From: Bryobacteraceae bacterium
GTDB lineage: Bacteria; Acidobacteriota; Terriglobia; Bryobacterales; Bryobacteraceae
Direction of reading: 5' to 3'
Length of the DNA stretch: 37,291 nt
NCBI GenBank assembly: GCA_030041985.1
Contig: JASIAM010000284.1
Location: 1 to 37,291, forward strand
Shown here: piece by piece, positions 15,347-26,500 of the stretch
How positions within the stretch are numbered: the first letter of the stretch is position 1
Layout: each line of letters opens with the position of its first letter
Translations under genes and position numbers: made by a program
The notes under the pieces: model-generated
Databases searched by the model: none
Told to the model about the DNA's origin: nothing
What the model saw: the letters and a program-made list of their open reading frames with translations, nothing else

Positions 15347-17327
15347 TCTTCACCCCTTCGTAACGGCGGGCCGGCGTCTGGCATTGTGTCTGCTGGCCGG
15401 TGTGCTCTGTTTGGCGGCGCAGGATCGCCATGCCGCGCCGCGCTTGGATGTGGACGCCTACGCCATCGATGCCGAAGTGTCGCCCAACACACAGACCCTG
15501 ACCGCCAAAGTCACCATGCGTTTCGTGCCGGTGGATGATAGCCTCACCAGCGCCGCTTTCGAGTTGAATAATGCTCTGAACGTCTCGCGCGTAGTGGATG
15601 ACAAAGGGAAGCAGATTCAGTCTTCGCGCAATCAGCAGGATTTCACCGTCCGGCTGAATTTCGATTCGCCGTTGCCCAAAGGCCAACCGGCCACGGTCAC
15701 TTTCTATTACGACGGGCACCTGACCGGCCAGGAAGATTCGCCGGTGTACGGCATCAAGTTTGCTGCCATTCATCCCGATTTCGCCTACTTCATGTATCCG
15801 GCGCGATGGCTGCCGGTGAGCGGTTACACCACGGATCGCTTTGCGGCCAACATGCGGGTCACCGTCCCGGCGGGGTACACAGTGGTGGCGGGCGGCGTGT
15901 CAACGGCTTCGCAAGCGGGTGACAAAACCGCTTACACGTTCCAGTTCGAGCGGCCCTCTTTTCCAGCCAGTTTTGCGGTAGTGAAGGGCGATCCGGTGAA
16001 AGTGCAATCCGAAGGGGTCACCACCAGCGTTTATTTTCGGGACGCCGAGACTAAGGCCGCTCAGGCATATGGCGACGAGACCGGCAAGATTATGTCGTAC
16101 TTCACCGGGATACTGGGATTGCCGCCTTACGCTGACCTGACGCTGGTGGAGACGGAAGCCGGCGCTCCCAACGGGTATGCCGCCCCGGGCCTGGTGTTTC
16201 TCGCGCCGCGCGCCATCGGAAGCGCGCCCAATGGAAAACTACTGGCCAACCAGATTTCACGGGAGTGGTTTGAGGATTTGGTCTCGCCCGCCACTCGCAA
16301 TCACCTCTGGCTCAGCAACGGGCCGGCCACCTACGCCGAAGCGCTGTGGACGGAGCACGATTCCGGAAAAGCCGCCATGGAATCGCAGATGCGCGATACC
16401 GTGATCGAAGCCCTGACCGTGGATAACGTTCCCGTGATTCAGTCGGCGCGCCTGGAGGACTATTCGCCCGAAATGTGGGCATTGACGGGCAGCAAAGGGG
16501 CGGCCGTGCTCAACATGCTGCGCTATGTGATCGGCGACGATAAATTCTTCGCCACGCTGAAGGCCTATATTGCCCAGTACTCCTGGAAATCAACTACTAC
16601 CGACGATTTCCGCAAGGTGGCCGAAACGGTTAGCGGGCAGGACCTGGGATACTTCTTCATTCAGTGGATTGAATCGAGCGGCGCGCCCGAATTTAAGCTC
16701 GAATACACCATCTACCGGGTCCAGAAGGGCTTTCGCGTAATGGGGAAAATCTCCCAGGACCTGGATACTTTCCGCATGCCCGTCATGCTCAAGATCGAAA
16801 CCGAAGGCAATCCGGAAGAAAAACGCGTGGAAGTGGTGGGCACCTCTTCGGAATTCTCGGTGGACACGTTCGGAAAGCCCAAGAACGTGATCATCGATCC
16901 GGATGACCAGGTGATGCGTTACGGCAATGACGTGCGCGTGGCCGTAGCTATCCGCAAGGGCGAAGAGTTCATGGAACTGAGCGAGTATGGCGAAGCGCTT
17001 ATGGAATATCAGAAAGCTCTGACTACCAATCGCAACAGTTCGCTCGCTCACTACCGGATCGCAGAGGTTTTCTTCCTGCAAAACAATTATCAGTCCGCCG
17101 CCAACGAGTTTCGGTCGGCGCTGAACGGCGATTCTCAGCCCAAATGGACCGAGGTGTGGGCACACATCTATCTGGGAGAGATCTTCGATATCACCGGCCA
17201 GCGGGAGCGCGCGGTGAACGAATACAACTTGGCCATCCGCACCAAGGACAACACCCAAGGCGCGCAGGCAGTGGCCGAAAAATACTTGAAGCAGCCCTAT
17301 CAACGCGAGCGCCGGACAGACCAGTAA
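15336..17327 (+). CDS. secreted M1-aminopeptidase homologue lacking the catalytic residues, with C-terminal TPRs
   Basis: The product is 663 residues with an N-terminal signal peptide (LALCLLAGVLCLAAQD). An M1-type N-terminal beta domain (about 35-220) and an M1 catalytic-like domain (about 225-470) follow, then a beta segment and about three TPR-like helical pairs (about 545-655). The M1 zinc site HExxH(x18)E should fall at 305-309 and 328; here it reads NQISR and N328, so every zinc ligand and the catalytic Glu are gone. The surrounding scaffold (REWFEDLVSPATRNHLWLSNGPATY) still aligns well, and the GxMEN loop reads GAPNG. It is therefore probably a non-enzymatic binding or assembly protein in the periplasm. 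ATG 15336 overlaps lpxB by 11 bases with GGAAGGA upstream, which suggests co-translation. Confidence 0.8.
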   Translation: MYRDLHPFVTAGRRLALCLLAGVLCLAAQDRHAAPRLDVDAYAIDAEVSPNTQTLTAKVTMRFVPVDDSLTSAAFELNNALNVSRVVDDKGKQIQSSRNQQDFTVRLNFDSPLPKGQPATVTFYYDGHLTGQEDSPVYGIKFAAIHPDFAYFMYPARWLPVSGYTTDRFAANMRVTVPAGYTVVAGGVSTASQAGDKTAYTFQFERPSFPASFAVVKGDPVKVQSEGVTTSVYFRDAETKAAQAYGDETGKIMSYFTGILGLPPYADLTLVETEAGAPNGYAAPGLVFLAPRAIGSAPNGKLLANQISREWFEDLVSPATRNHLWLSNGPATYAEALWTEHDSGKAAMESQMRDTVIEALTVDNVPVIQSARLEDYSPEMWALTGSKGAAVLNMLRYVIGDDKFFATLKAYIAQYSWKSTTTDDFRKVAETVSGQDLGYFFIQWIESSGAPEFKLEYTIYRVQKGFRVMGKISQDLDTFRMPVMLKIETEGNPEEKRVEVVGTSSEFSVDTFGKPKNVIIDPDDQVMRYGNDVRVAVAIRKGEEFMELSEYGEALMEYQKALTTNRNSSLAHYRIAEVFFLQNNYQSAANEFRSALNGDSQPKWTEVWAHIYLGEIFDITGQRERAVNEYNLAIRTKDNTQGAQAVAEKYLKQPYQRERRTDQ

Positions 17328-17378
17328 GGCGTTCGTTCCAGTACCTTCCATCCAGTACTCCTATTTCCTATAAATTTG

Positions 17379-17408
17379 TTGACACTCCGGGTGTGCGTCG
17401 GCTAACAA
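17379..17408 (+). promoter_or_regulatory. promoter TTGACA-18-TAACAA of the giant secreted-protein gene
   Basis: A perfect -35 TTGACA (17379-17384) is followed after 18 bases by TAACAA (17403-17408). The expected start near 17415 leaves an unusually long leader of about 139 bases before the GTG at 17554, in contrast to the near-leaderless genes elsewhere in the window. Confidence 0.55.
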
Positions 17409-17418
17409 TAGGATCTTT

Positions 17419-17550
17419 GCCCGAACTCGATTTTTCAGTCTCGGGTCGAGCCGGGCTTTAGCGCCACAGTTGGAGGGGGTTCCACTCCCGGGTTGTTCTT
17501 TTGGCTGGGGGTTGGTGCGCCCCGTTGTGGACGGCGCAACGAGGTGAGGG
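17419..17550 (+). promoter_or_regulatory. structured 5' leader with strong ribosome binding site
   Basis: The leader can fold into several hairpins. GCCCG(AA)CTCGA (17419-17430) pairs with TCGAG(C)CGGGC (17446-17456). A GGAG...CTCC stem follows around 17472-17488. A GCGCC/GGCGC stem (17517-17521 with 17533-17537) is lengthened by GTT/AAC. It ends directly at GAGGTGAGGG (17541-17550), a strong Shine-Dalgarno sequence three bases before the GTG. The last stem abuts the binding site, so it could affect access to it. I do not recognise a known riboswitch, and it does not match the c-di-GMP (GEMM) consensus that I know. Confidence 0.4.
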
Positions 17551-17553
17551 CCA

Positions 17554-20500
17554 GTGTTCCACAACAGGGCTGGTTGGTTCCGCGATTTTACTTGTTTCTC
17601 TGCGTTTTTGGTCCTATTTGCTGCGCTAACCGAATCGGGCTACGGACAGCAGGCCGATTCCGGATTGCCTGCGGGAATCCAGGCAAGCTCGGCGCCCACA
17701 AAGAGTGACGTAGCAACCGGGCGGCCGGCCAGTGCAGCACGTCCCGCCGTGACTCCTCCCAATGCCGGTACAAGTTTTCGGCGCGGGCAAGGCGTCGCCG
17801 GCAGTTTCATTCTGCCGGCACTTACGTCTCCCGCTGCGCCCGGCGCTACGCCACGAGCGCTCGTCCAGCCGGCTGTTAGTTCCCCACTTCAGGGAGTGAC
17901 GCCACAAGGAGTGACTGCGCCCAGCGCCACTACTTCCATCCCGGCCTGGGCGGCCGCGCTGTCGAACAAGCTTCCGAATCAGGTCACGCCCGGTGCGAGC
18001 GGATCCGCGCTGCAAAAGTCGCAGAAGAAACCGGTCCGCATGCTATTGTCACCCGGCGCCATAACGACCATAGCCAATCCGGCGGATGGCGCCGACCCGT
18101 ATATCGTGGCGGAAGCCACAGCGCTTCACAACGATCCCAACCAGATCTTCGCTTTTGTGCGTGACCAGGTGGGATTTGACATCTACTCCGGCTCGCTGCG
18201 CGGCGCGCGTGGAACGCTCTGGACCATGGCCGGAAACGCGCTCGACCGGGCCAGTCTCCTCATTGCCCTTTTGACCGCCGCCGGCTACACCGCGCAATAC
18301 GTGCAGGGCGCACTCACCAGCACGCAGGCCACGCAGATTCTGCAGCAGATTTTCGGCAACACACCCTTAGGCGTCCTCGGCTGCCTTCCCTCCGGGACCA
18401 CACCGGCCAACCCGGTAGCCAACGCCACTTTCTTAACCACGCTGGAGCAGCATTTTTGGGTGCAGTACGCGCAGGGTTCGGGGCCGTTCCAGAACGCCGA
18501 TCCGTCATTTTCCACGTCGGTGCTCGGGCAGGTTTACGGAACCCCGGCAACCACGTTCACCACCATTCCGGACAACCTGAAGAACACGGTGTACGTGGAA
18601 CTCGATGCCGAGACCTACACGCAGGCCAGCGCTTTACTCGGCGGAAACGGATTTAGCAGCACGCCGGTCCTCACCCAGACCTTCGCGACGGCGGAACTGG
18701 TGGGGCGGCCCTTGGCATTGGGTCACCTGGTAAGCACCAACACGACGTCGTCACTATTCAGCGCCACAACGAACACGTACACTCCCTACCTGACTTATGG
18801 CAACACTACCGACCCCAGCCAGGATGAGACGATTACGGGAACTCAGTATCAGGAATTTCTCACCAGCTTTCCCCTGGGCAGCGTAGTTCTCACCGGAGTG
18901 TTCCTGCAATTTCAAGTGACCGACCCGTCCGGCAACAGCGAGACCTATTCCAAGACGCTGTTTGACCGGGTTGGTTATGCGGCCCGGCAAAATGGCGGAA
19001 GTACGCAAGTAACGGTTCCTGCCTCTGCCACTGCTGCATTCACCCCAGTCGATATCACCACGATCGATGTTTCGGCGTCGTTGCAGAACCCGAGCCAGGT
19101 GCAGTCGTTCGGTGCTTCGGCCACCGCTATCCAGTCGCAGCTCGCGCCGCTGGTAACCCAAACGGCTGCGCTCAGTTCGCCGCCGACCCCCGCCCAAAAC
19201 CAGGCGCTTCAGCAAGAGCAGAATATCGCCGAACTGTCAACCATGGTGACCGGCCGGTTGATTGCTACCGCGTTCGCCAACCTTTCGGATCAGACCGATG
19301 TAGCCACAGCTTCCGCCAACTACGTGAAGGCCTATTTCAACAGTCCCCGCCTGATCACAGTCACCAACAAAGTCACTACGGCCCAGAGCTCCGCGACTAT
19401 TACCGAAGAGCTGGACCTTCTGAAGGACGATAAGTATTCGATTCCCTTACCCGGACAGAACAGCACAACAGCGACGGTCGCCTACAATTTCCTGCGCGGG
19501 GTGGTGGAATCGGTTGACGAATCAGAGATGTCCCAGGGGCTGGCGCAGAATTACACGCCCCAGAACGGCACTACACTGCTGGCCGCGGGCAGCGTAGCGG
19601 ATATCTTCTCAGCGGCCCAAACGCAAGGCATCGGCACTATTCTCCTTACCCCGTCAGACATCAGCACGGTCTCCACTCTCCCGATTTCGGCAGACGCCCA
19701 GGCGCGCATTGTGACCGCGCTCGAGTCTAACCTGCTGGTGTTCGCACCGCTCGCTATGGTCTCTCTCAATGCCATCAATACCTATGGGTGGTACCAGATC
19801 GACCCAACTACGGGGCTGACGGAATCGGTTGCCGAGGACGGTGCTCACCAGGGAATTGTCGACTACACCGCCGTCATCCTTAATGGAGATGAAGCGACGC
19901 TGGTGGCACTCAGTCCGGCGTTCCAGTTCGACCTGGGTTTTGTCTATGGCATCGTACAGTCGTTATTTATCGCACTGCCCGTGCTTTTCCTGAAGGCGAC
20001 ACTCGGTAAGGGCGCCGCGTTCACCAATCTGCTTCTGAATGCATTTTCAGAACTGTCCTCGATCATAGCGGCTATCTCAGCAACATCTCCGTTTTTTGCG
20101 CTCGGAATCCTCGCGGCTTTTGCAGTTGCCGAGACATGGTTGAGCGTTGACCCCCAAGCTCCGGCAATTCTGACAGCCATCCCGGTGCCGTCGCCGGGAA
20201 CACCGGGGGGCACGGCTGGAGTGAGCGCGCAACTGTCGCTCGATCCGTTGCTCACCCTTCCATTTTCGGGAGCGCAACTGCCGTTAGTCTATCGCGCCCA
20301 GATTCAAAACACCGGCCCGCAAGCGGACACGTTTAATCTGACTCCAGCGTCTGTGCCTTCGGGCTTCTCGGTAACTACCAGTCTTCCTTCCGTTACTATC
20401 CCCGCCGGTGCAACGGCGATTATCGGAGTTTGCGTCGAGCCATCCAACACCTCAGTCGCTGCCGGCACACCGGAGACGTTTCAACTCAACGTGGCCAGCG

Positions 20501-23500
20501 CAAGTAATTCCAGTATTACTTCCAGTGCCATGGAGACCTTTGACGTTCCCAGCATCCAGGGCCTGTCATTGTCGTGGTCTCCCAGCCAGGCATCGGCAAC
20601 ACCCGGAAGCGTGGTGGATGCGACGCTGACCGTTCAGGCAGTCGGCAACACGGCAGTGACCGCGCCGCTAACCCTGAGCGCGCCCTCTTCTTTTACGGTA
20701 ACCGGCGTTCCCTCGTCCGTGTCTCTCACTGCCGGCCAGTCGCAGAACATTCCGGTGACGATTACCATTTCGTCCGGAGCGGTGGTGGGTGCACAAAATG
20801 CTGTTGAGGTGTCCTCGACCCTCAATCAGACGAACACTACCGGTACGATTCTACCGAGCTCGACGCTGCAGCTAACAGTTACCTCACAGCAGGCCCTCGC
20901 GGCAGCTAGCGCCGCGCCGGCTGCGATCGCCGCCGGCAGATCGGATATTGCCACTAGTTTGAGCGGCTTGTCCGGCGCGATCACCAACCTGGTAGCGGGC
21001 TGCACGGCAGCCACTCTGGCCGCTTTTCAGAACTACGCCAACAACCTGCTGTCACAAGTCGAGTATTCCAGTAATTCCGGCTTCTTCACCAGCGCCTTTC
21101 CCAACGGCGAGTACACTCTGTCCCAGGAGATTACGAACACTACCTGCAGCAACTACGCGCAAACTATTACCGACCTCAACACGGCAATTACTGCCATTGG
21201 CAACCTGTTCGAGTCGCCCGCAGCTTTTCCCTTCCAGCTTGGCCTCGGGCCTTCTACAGTTGTGGCGCAGCCGAACAGCACGACCACGGTGAAGATTGAT
21301 CTACAGAACGAATCCCAGGTTACTGAGACATATAATCTTTCCGTTTCCGGTATTCCCACGGGCCTGGGAGGGTTGAACACCAGTACCGTCACGCTGGCGC
21401 CGGGGCAGTCGGTTCCGGCGGGCAACTCCAGCGATCCCGCCGTAATCATCTCCCAGACTGGGAATACGCTCCAGGCATTCTCCTACACAGTCACTGCCGC
21501 TCCTACAAATCTGACAACGGACAGTCAATCCACTATTGGGACGGTTAGTCTCCGCCCAAATGTGATTGCGATACAGGATGTGCTGGCGCAACCTGGTTCT
21601 GTCACTGCGGGCGAGTCAGTGGATGTGGTCACCCATATCGCCAATGTGGTGAATCAGGCCACTGCCATCCAGACCTCGCTCAAAGTGCTCAATTCTTCTA
21701 ATACCCAGGTCGCATCCGCAGGTCCGGTTTCAGCCACCCTGTCGGTTACCAACCTGCTCACCGCGGTAGACTTCGGACAGGTGACCATCCCCGGCGGCAC
21801 GCCGAACGGAGATTATACGCTTTCGGTTACCCTGACCGACAGTAACGGTAATGCGCTAAGCGGAGGCACTGGCACGGGATACCTGCTGGTTGGCCCTCTG
21901 ATCAGTGCGACACTCACGGTCAGCCCGCAGACCGTTCCCGCCGGCTCCAACAGCACCACCCTGCAAAACACGCTCACGGTCACTTCTCCTTCGAACTTCC
22001 CGACATCATTGACGCTGGTCGGATCGGTGGCTACGGCCTCGACGGCCGAAACGGTTGCCTTGTTACAAGTATCCGGCATGCAAACGCTGGCTTACGTATG
22101 CGACGAGAATGAAGTCAGTGTAGTGGACGTGTCTAACCCGGCATCCCCTACGGTACTGACTACCGCCCTTTCGACTTACATTAGCAATGCCGCCAACATC
22201 CACTGCTCGATCCAGCAGAGGTCGGGCACGAACTATCTGGTAATTTTCGCGGATACTAACAGCACAGTAAACGGCAACAACCCCGGATTTCTAGTGTTCG
22301 ACCTGAGCACTCCGACGAATCCGACGTTGGTGAACGCGATTCCATTCCCTAAAAGGTTCGTTGGTGACCCGGTTGTCTATTTGGGCGATACCGGTTTCCT
22401 CTATACGCAAGTATATTTCTCGTGTTGCGCACAGACTGGAGACGCTTTCACCGGTGCAGGGGGGGATGTCGTTTCCGTGGACCTTACCAACATCGCGATG
22501 GGGGGCCTGACAAGCCTGCCGGTCCTGGGGACCCTCTCCGGAGAGAACAGTTCGACCTACGGAGGACCGAGTCCGATAGCCGGGCTGGCACTGTACAGTT
22601 CACAACTGCTGTATGCGGGCAGCACCACCGATATCGGCAACAACTTCAACGGATCGGGCGCGCTGGACGTGGTCAATATTTCCAATCCCAATGATCTCTC
22701 TCTGATTGCGCAGGCGCTGGTGTCCAGTAATGGGATTCAGGAAGTGATCAATCCCTTGATTCAGGGCAACCTGCTGGTCGCCCGCGCCGATACCACCGGT
22801 ACAGTGCATGAGGTCAACGTAGAGACGGATAACCAGGAATACATTACAGTTTTCGATATTTCCGATCCGCTGAGTCCGCAGCTTCTATCAGCCACCCCGA
22901 CCAACAATTTCTGCTGCAACGGCTACGGCGGTGCGGTACTCGGGCCTAATCTATTTCTTTTCGGTGGAACTCAGAATGCTGATGGGATGTCTGGATTGCC
23001 GGTACTGGAACTGGTGAATACCACCAATCCCGCCAGTCCGGTAATTACAAATATCGGTCCTCTAACGGCAGCGACCAATAGTTTCATTGTTCAAGGTAAT
23101 TACCTCTACGCCCCCACTGCGTCGGGCCTGTCGATTTACCAGGTTCCCGGTAATCTACTGAGCAGCCAGGTAACGGGTTATTCGGTCAGCCTGCAGACAT
23201 CCAATGCGAGCCCGGTAACTTATAATTCGGCATCGTTTAACGTTACCCCCACTAACATCACCCACGGTAGCGGCTTCGATACTCTCACATGGAACAACGT
23301 TACCAGTACCAACGCCATCACCTGGACTTCCACGGTTACCGGATTACAGCCGTCCCAGATGGCGACGGTCGATCAGAACGGAACTGTGAGCTTTACTTCC
23401 ACTCTGGGGAATGGAACGGTGGATCTCGCTCCGGTAGAGGTTGACGGCGCGCAGCTTCTCAATCTGTCGCCGCAGAGCCAGACAGTACAATATGCAGGCT

Positions 23501-26500
23501 CCACAAATGCCGTCTACACCGTCACGCTGAGCAATCCGACTGCAAGTGCGGTTACCTACAATCTCTCGATCGGCGGGATTCCCGCGTCATGGACGACTAC
23601 TAACCTTATATACAATTACCTTTCGCAGCTTCCGGCGGCCGCCAGTGTCCCCGCGGGCGGGACTGTGAGTGTTCCGTTCACCGTCATTCCGGATCTGTGG
23701 GCCACGGCAGGCACTTATAATTTCCAGGTGATCGCCAGCGCCACAGGTTTGTATGGCACCGTGCAGGGGACACTGATTTACACGAATCAGTATCCGGGCA
23801 GCGCGCCATCGGGCCCCGGCACACCGATCACCACTATCGACACATCGGACGTGCTGATTCAAGTGACACCATCGAGCGCCAGCGCGGGATCGGGCGACAC
23901 CGCCGTGTTTCAGGCACAAGTTACCAACGTTGGCCCGCTCGCGGACACGTTCAATATCATAGGAGAGACGAACTTCAGCGGCAACAGCCAGCTCCCGTCA
24001 CTCTTCGGAGGAGTGGGCACGGCCCCCACGATCGCTCCGGGCCAGACGTTTACGGCCACGCTTTCGGTAAGCGTGCCGGCGAACACGGCTCCGCAGGCCG
24101 TTCCGATTTTGGTGACGGCCTATGGTGAGAACCACGGCGGCACCGGATCGGCTCCGGCTACTGTCAACGTCATTGCCAACGGAGTGACCGTTACGGCGGT
24201 AAACTTTAACACCATATTCAGCCCGAACACTACTGCACAGGTGACAGTCACCAATACGGGTAGCGTCAGCGACACGTTCGCGCTCACGCTGGGCGCTCCT
24301 GGCGCCCAAGTGTCAGCATTACAGACGCAATCGGTAACGCTAGCCGCCGGCGCCAGCCAAAATGTGAATATTACCGTCGGCAATCCGGCGTTCGCACCGG
24401 CCGGCCTGGTGCCGCTCAACGTAACGGCCACCTCGCAAGGGAACTCGGCCGCCACGAATACTCTGGCTTTAAGCATCAACCTGCTGCCCGCTTACGGCGT
24501 GACAGCCGTTTTCCAGCCTTCTTCGCAGAGCGCCGACGCGGTCTTCCCCCTGATTGTGCAGAACACCGGGTCAGTACAAGATAGCTATTCCGCCCAGATC
24601 ACTGCCACCACGGGAGGTATTCAGGCCAACCTGGTGAACCTGGACGGGACGCCAACTCAGATGATTTCGGCGTTCTATTTGCCCTCCCAAGCCAAAGGCC
24701 AACTCTATCTGAATGTCACGGGCACGGCGCCGGCTTTGGTGACCGTAAAAATCACTTCGCTGACGGACTCGTCTATCATCGCCACGGCGACGGCGCGGCT
24801 GTGCAATGGCTGCGTGCAAGCGCCGGTAGCCAACGCGGGCGTGAATCAGACTGTGCCAGCGGGCACACCAGTGACCCTGAATGGCAGCGGAAGTTCCGAT
24901 CCCAACACTCCGGCGCTGCCGCTCACTTATAGCTGGACGCTGGTAAGCGCACCGGCCGGGAGCCACGTGACAACCGACAGTATCGCCAATGCCAGCAATG
25001 CCAACGCCTCCTTCACGCCCGATGCGGCCGGCGCGTATGTCTTCCAGTTGACGGTGAACAATGGCACATTCAGCACCAGCGCCAATGTTACGATCACCGC
25101 AACAGGCAGTGGTGTAGTAACTTTGGCGCCGACGGCCGTTACGCTGACCAGCAGCCTGGACCCAGCCGCGGCCGGCCAGGCTGTGATTTTTACGGCGGTG
25201 GTAACGTCCACCCAGAGCGGCACACCGACCGGCGCCATCCAGTTCCTGGATGGCGCTACCGTCTTAGGCACAGTGGCCCTTGCCAATGCCCGCGCAGCCT
25301 TCAGCACCGCCACACTCCCAGTGGGATCTAACACCATCACCGCGAGGTACAGCGGCGATACCACCTTCCAGGCTTCGCAGGCGAGTCTCACGGAAGTGGT
25401 GAATGCGGCGGTGGGCCTCACTATGAAACTTACCAGCAGCGCCAACCCTTCGACTTTCGGCCAAGCGGTAACATTTACAGCAGCGTTTACCGCGAGCGGC
25501 GGAAATCCGACGGGGACGGTACAGTTCTTCGACAGCACTACTCTGCTCGGTACGGCCTCAGTAGTGAATCTGCAAGCTGTGTACAGTACGGCAACACTGA
25601 CCGCGGGTTCGCATGCAATTGTAGCCAAGTACAGCGGCGACAGCACATACTCGCCCGCGCAGGCCAGTCTCGGGCAAGTGATCAGTCCGCTTGCCAGCAC
25701 AGTAACGGTTACTGCTTCCGCCTTGTCTGTGGCCCTCGGCCAGGCGGTTGTGTTTACAGCCCAGGTCGGACCAGCGCCTCCCATGGGATTCCCGGCGCAG
25801 ACCGGACAGGTATCGTTCGAGGATAATGGCGGGCCGCTGGGCAGCGCGCCATTGGCATCCGGCAGCGCTACTTTGAGTGTCACTACCCTGACTCTGGGCA
25901 CGCACACGATCACTGCAGTTTATACCGGAGACTCTACCTGGGGAGCTTCTCACGCAACGGTTACAGTCACAGTGACACCGCCTCAACTGCAACTGACTAA
26001 CGCCGCGGCCAACCTGTCTATGAGTTTTGCGCCCGATGAGATCGTCAGCATGTTCAACGTGATCCAATTGACGGGAAACACCGCAGCCACACTGCCGCTG
26101 GGTACCACTCTCGACAACACCACGGTGACTGTGAAAGATAGCGCCAGCGGCACGCGCGCGGCCCTTCTCTATGGTGTGTTTGCGTCGAGCGAACAGGTGA
26201 ATTTCGTCATGCCCTCGGGAACGGCTCCCGGCGCGGCCACGGTAAGCGATAGCATCGGAGGGACATCCGGCCAGTCTCTCCAGATTACGATCGCCAACGT
26301 GGCCCCCGGCATCTTTACGGCAGGCATGAACGGCCAGGGAGTTTTTGCCGGACAGATCGTGTATGTGCATGCGGATGGCTCGCACACCCTCACTGACTCG
26401 TTCACGGTCTCCGGCAACACGTATACTACGACGCCGGTCAGCTTCGCCACGGCGACAGATCAAGTCTATCTGCAACTGTATGGGACAGGCTTCCGGCACG

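Noticed and set aside
17419-17550. c-di-GMP (GEMM) riboswitch
   Set aside because: The leader lacks the conserved GEMM core as I know it; only generic hairpins are seen.
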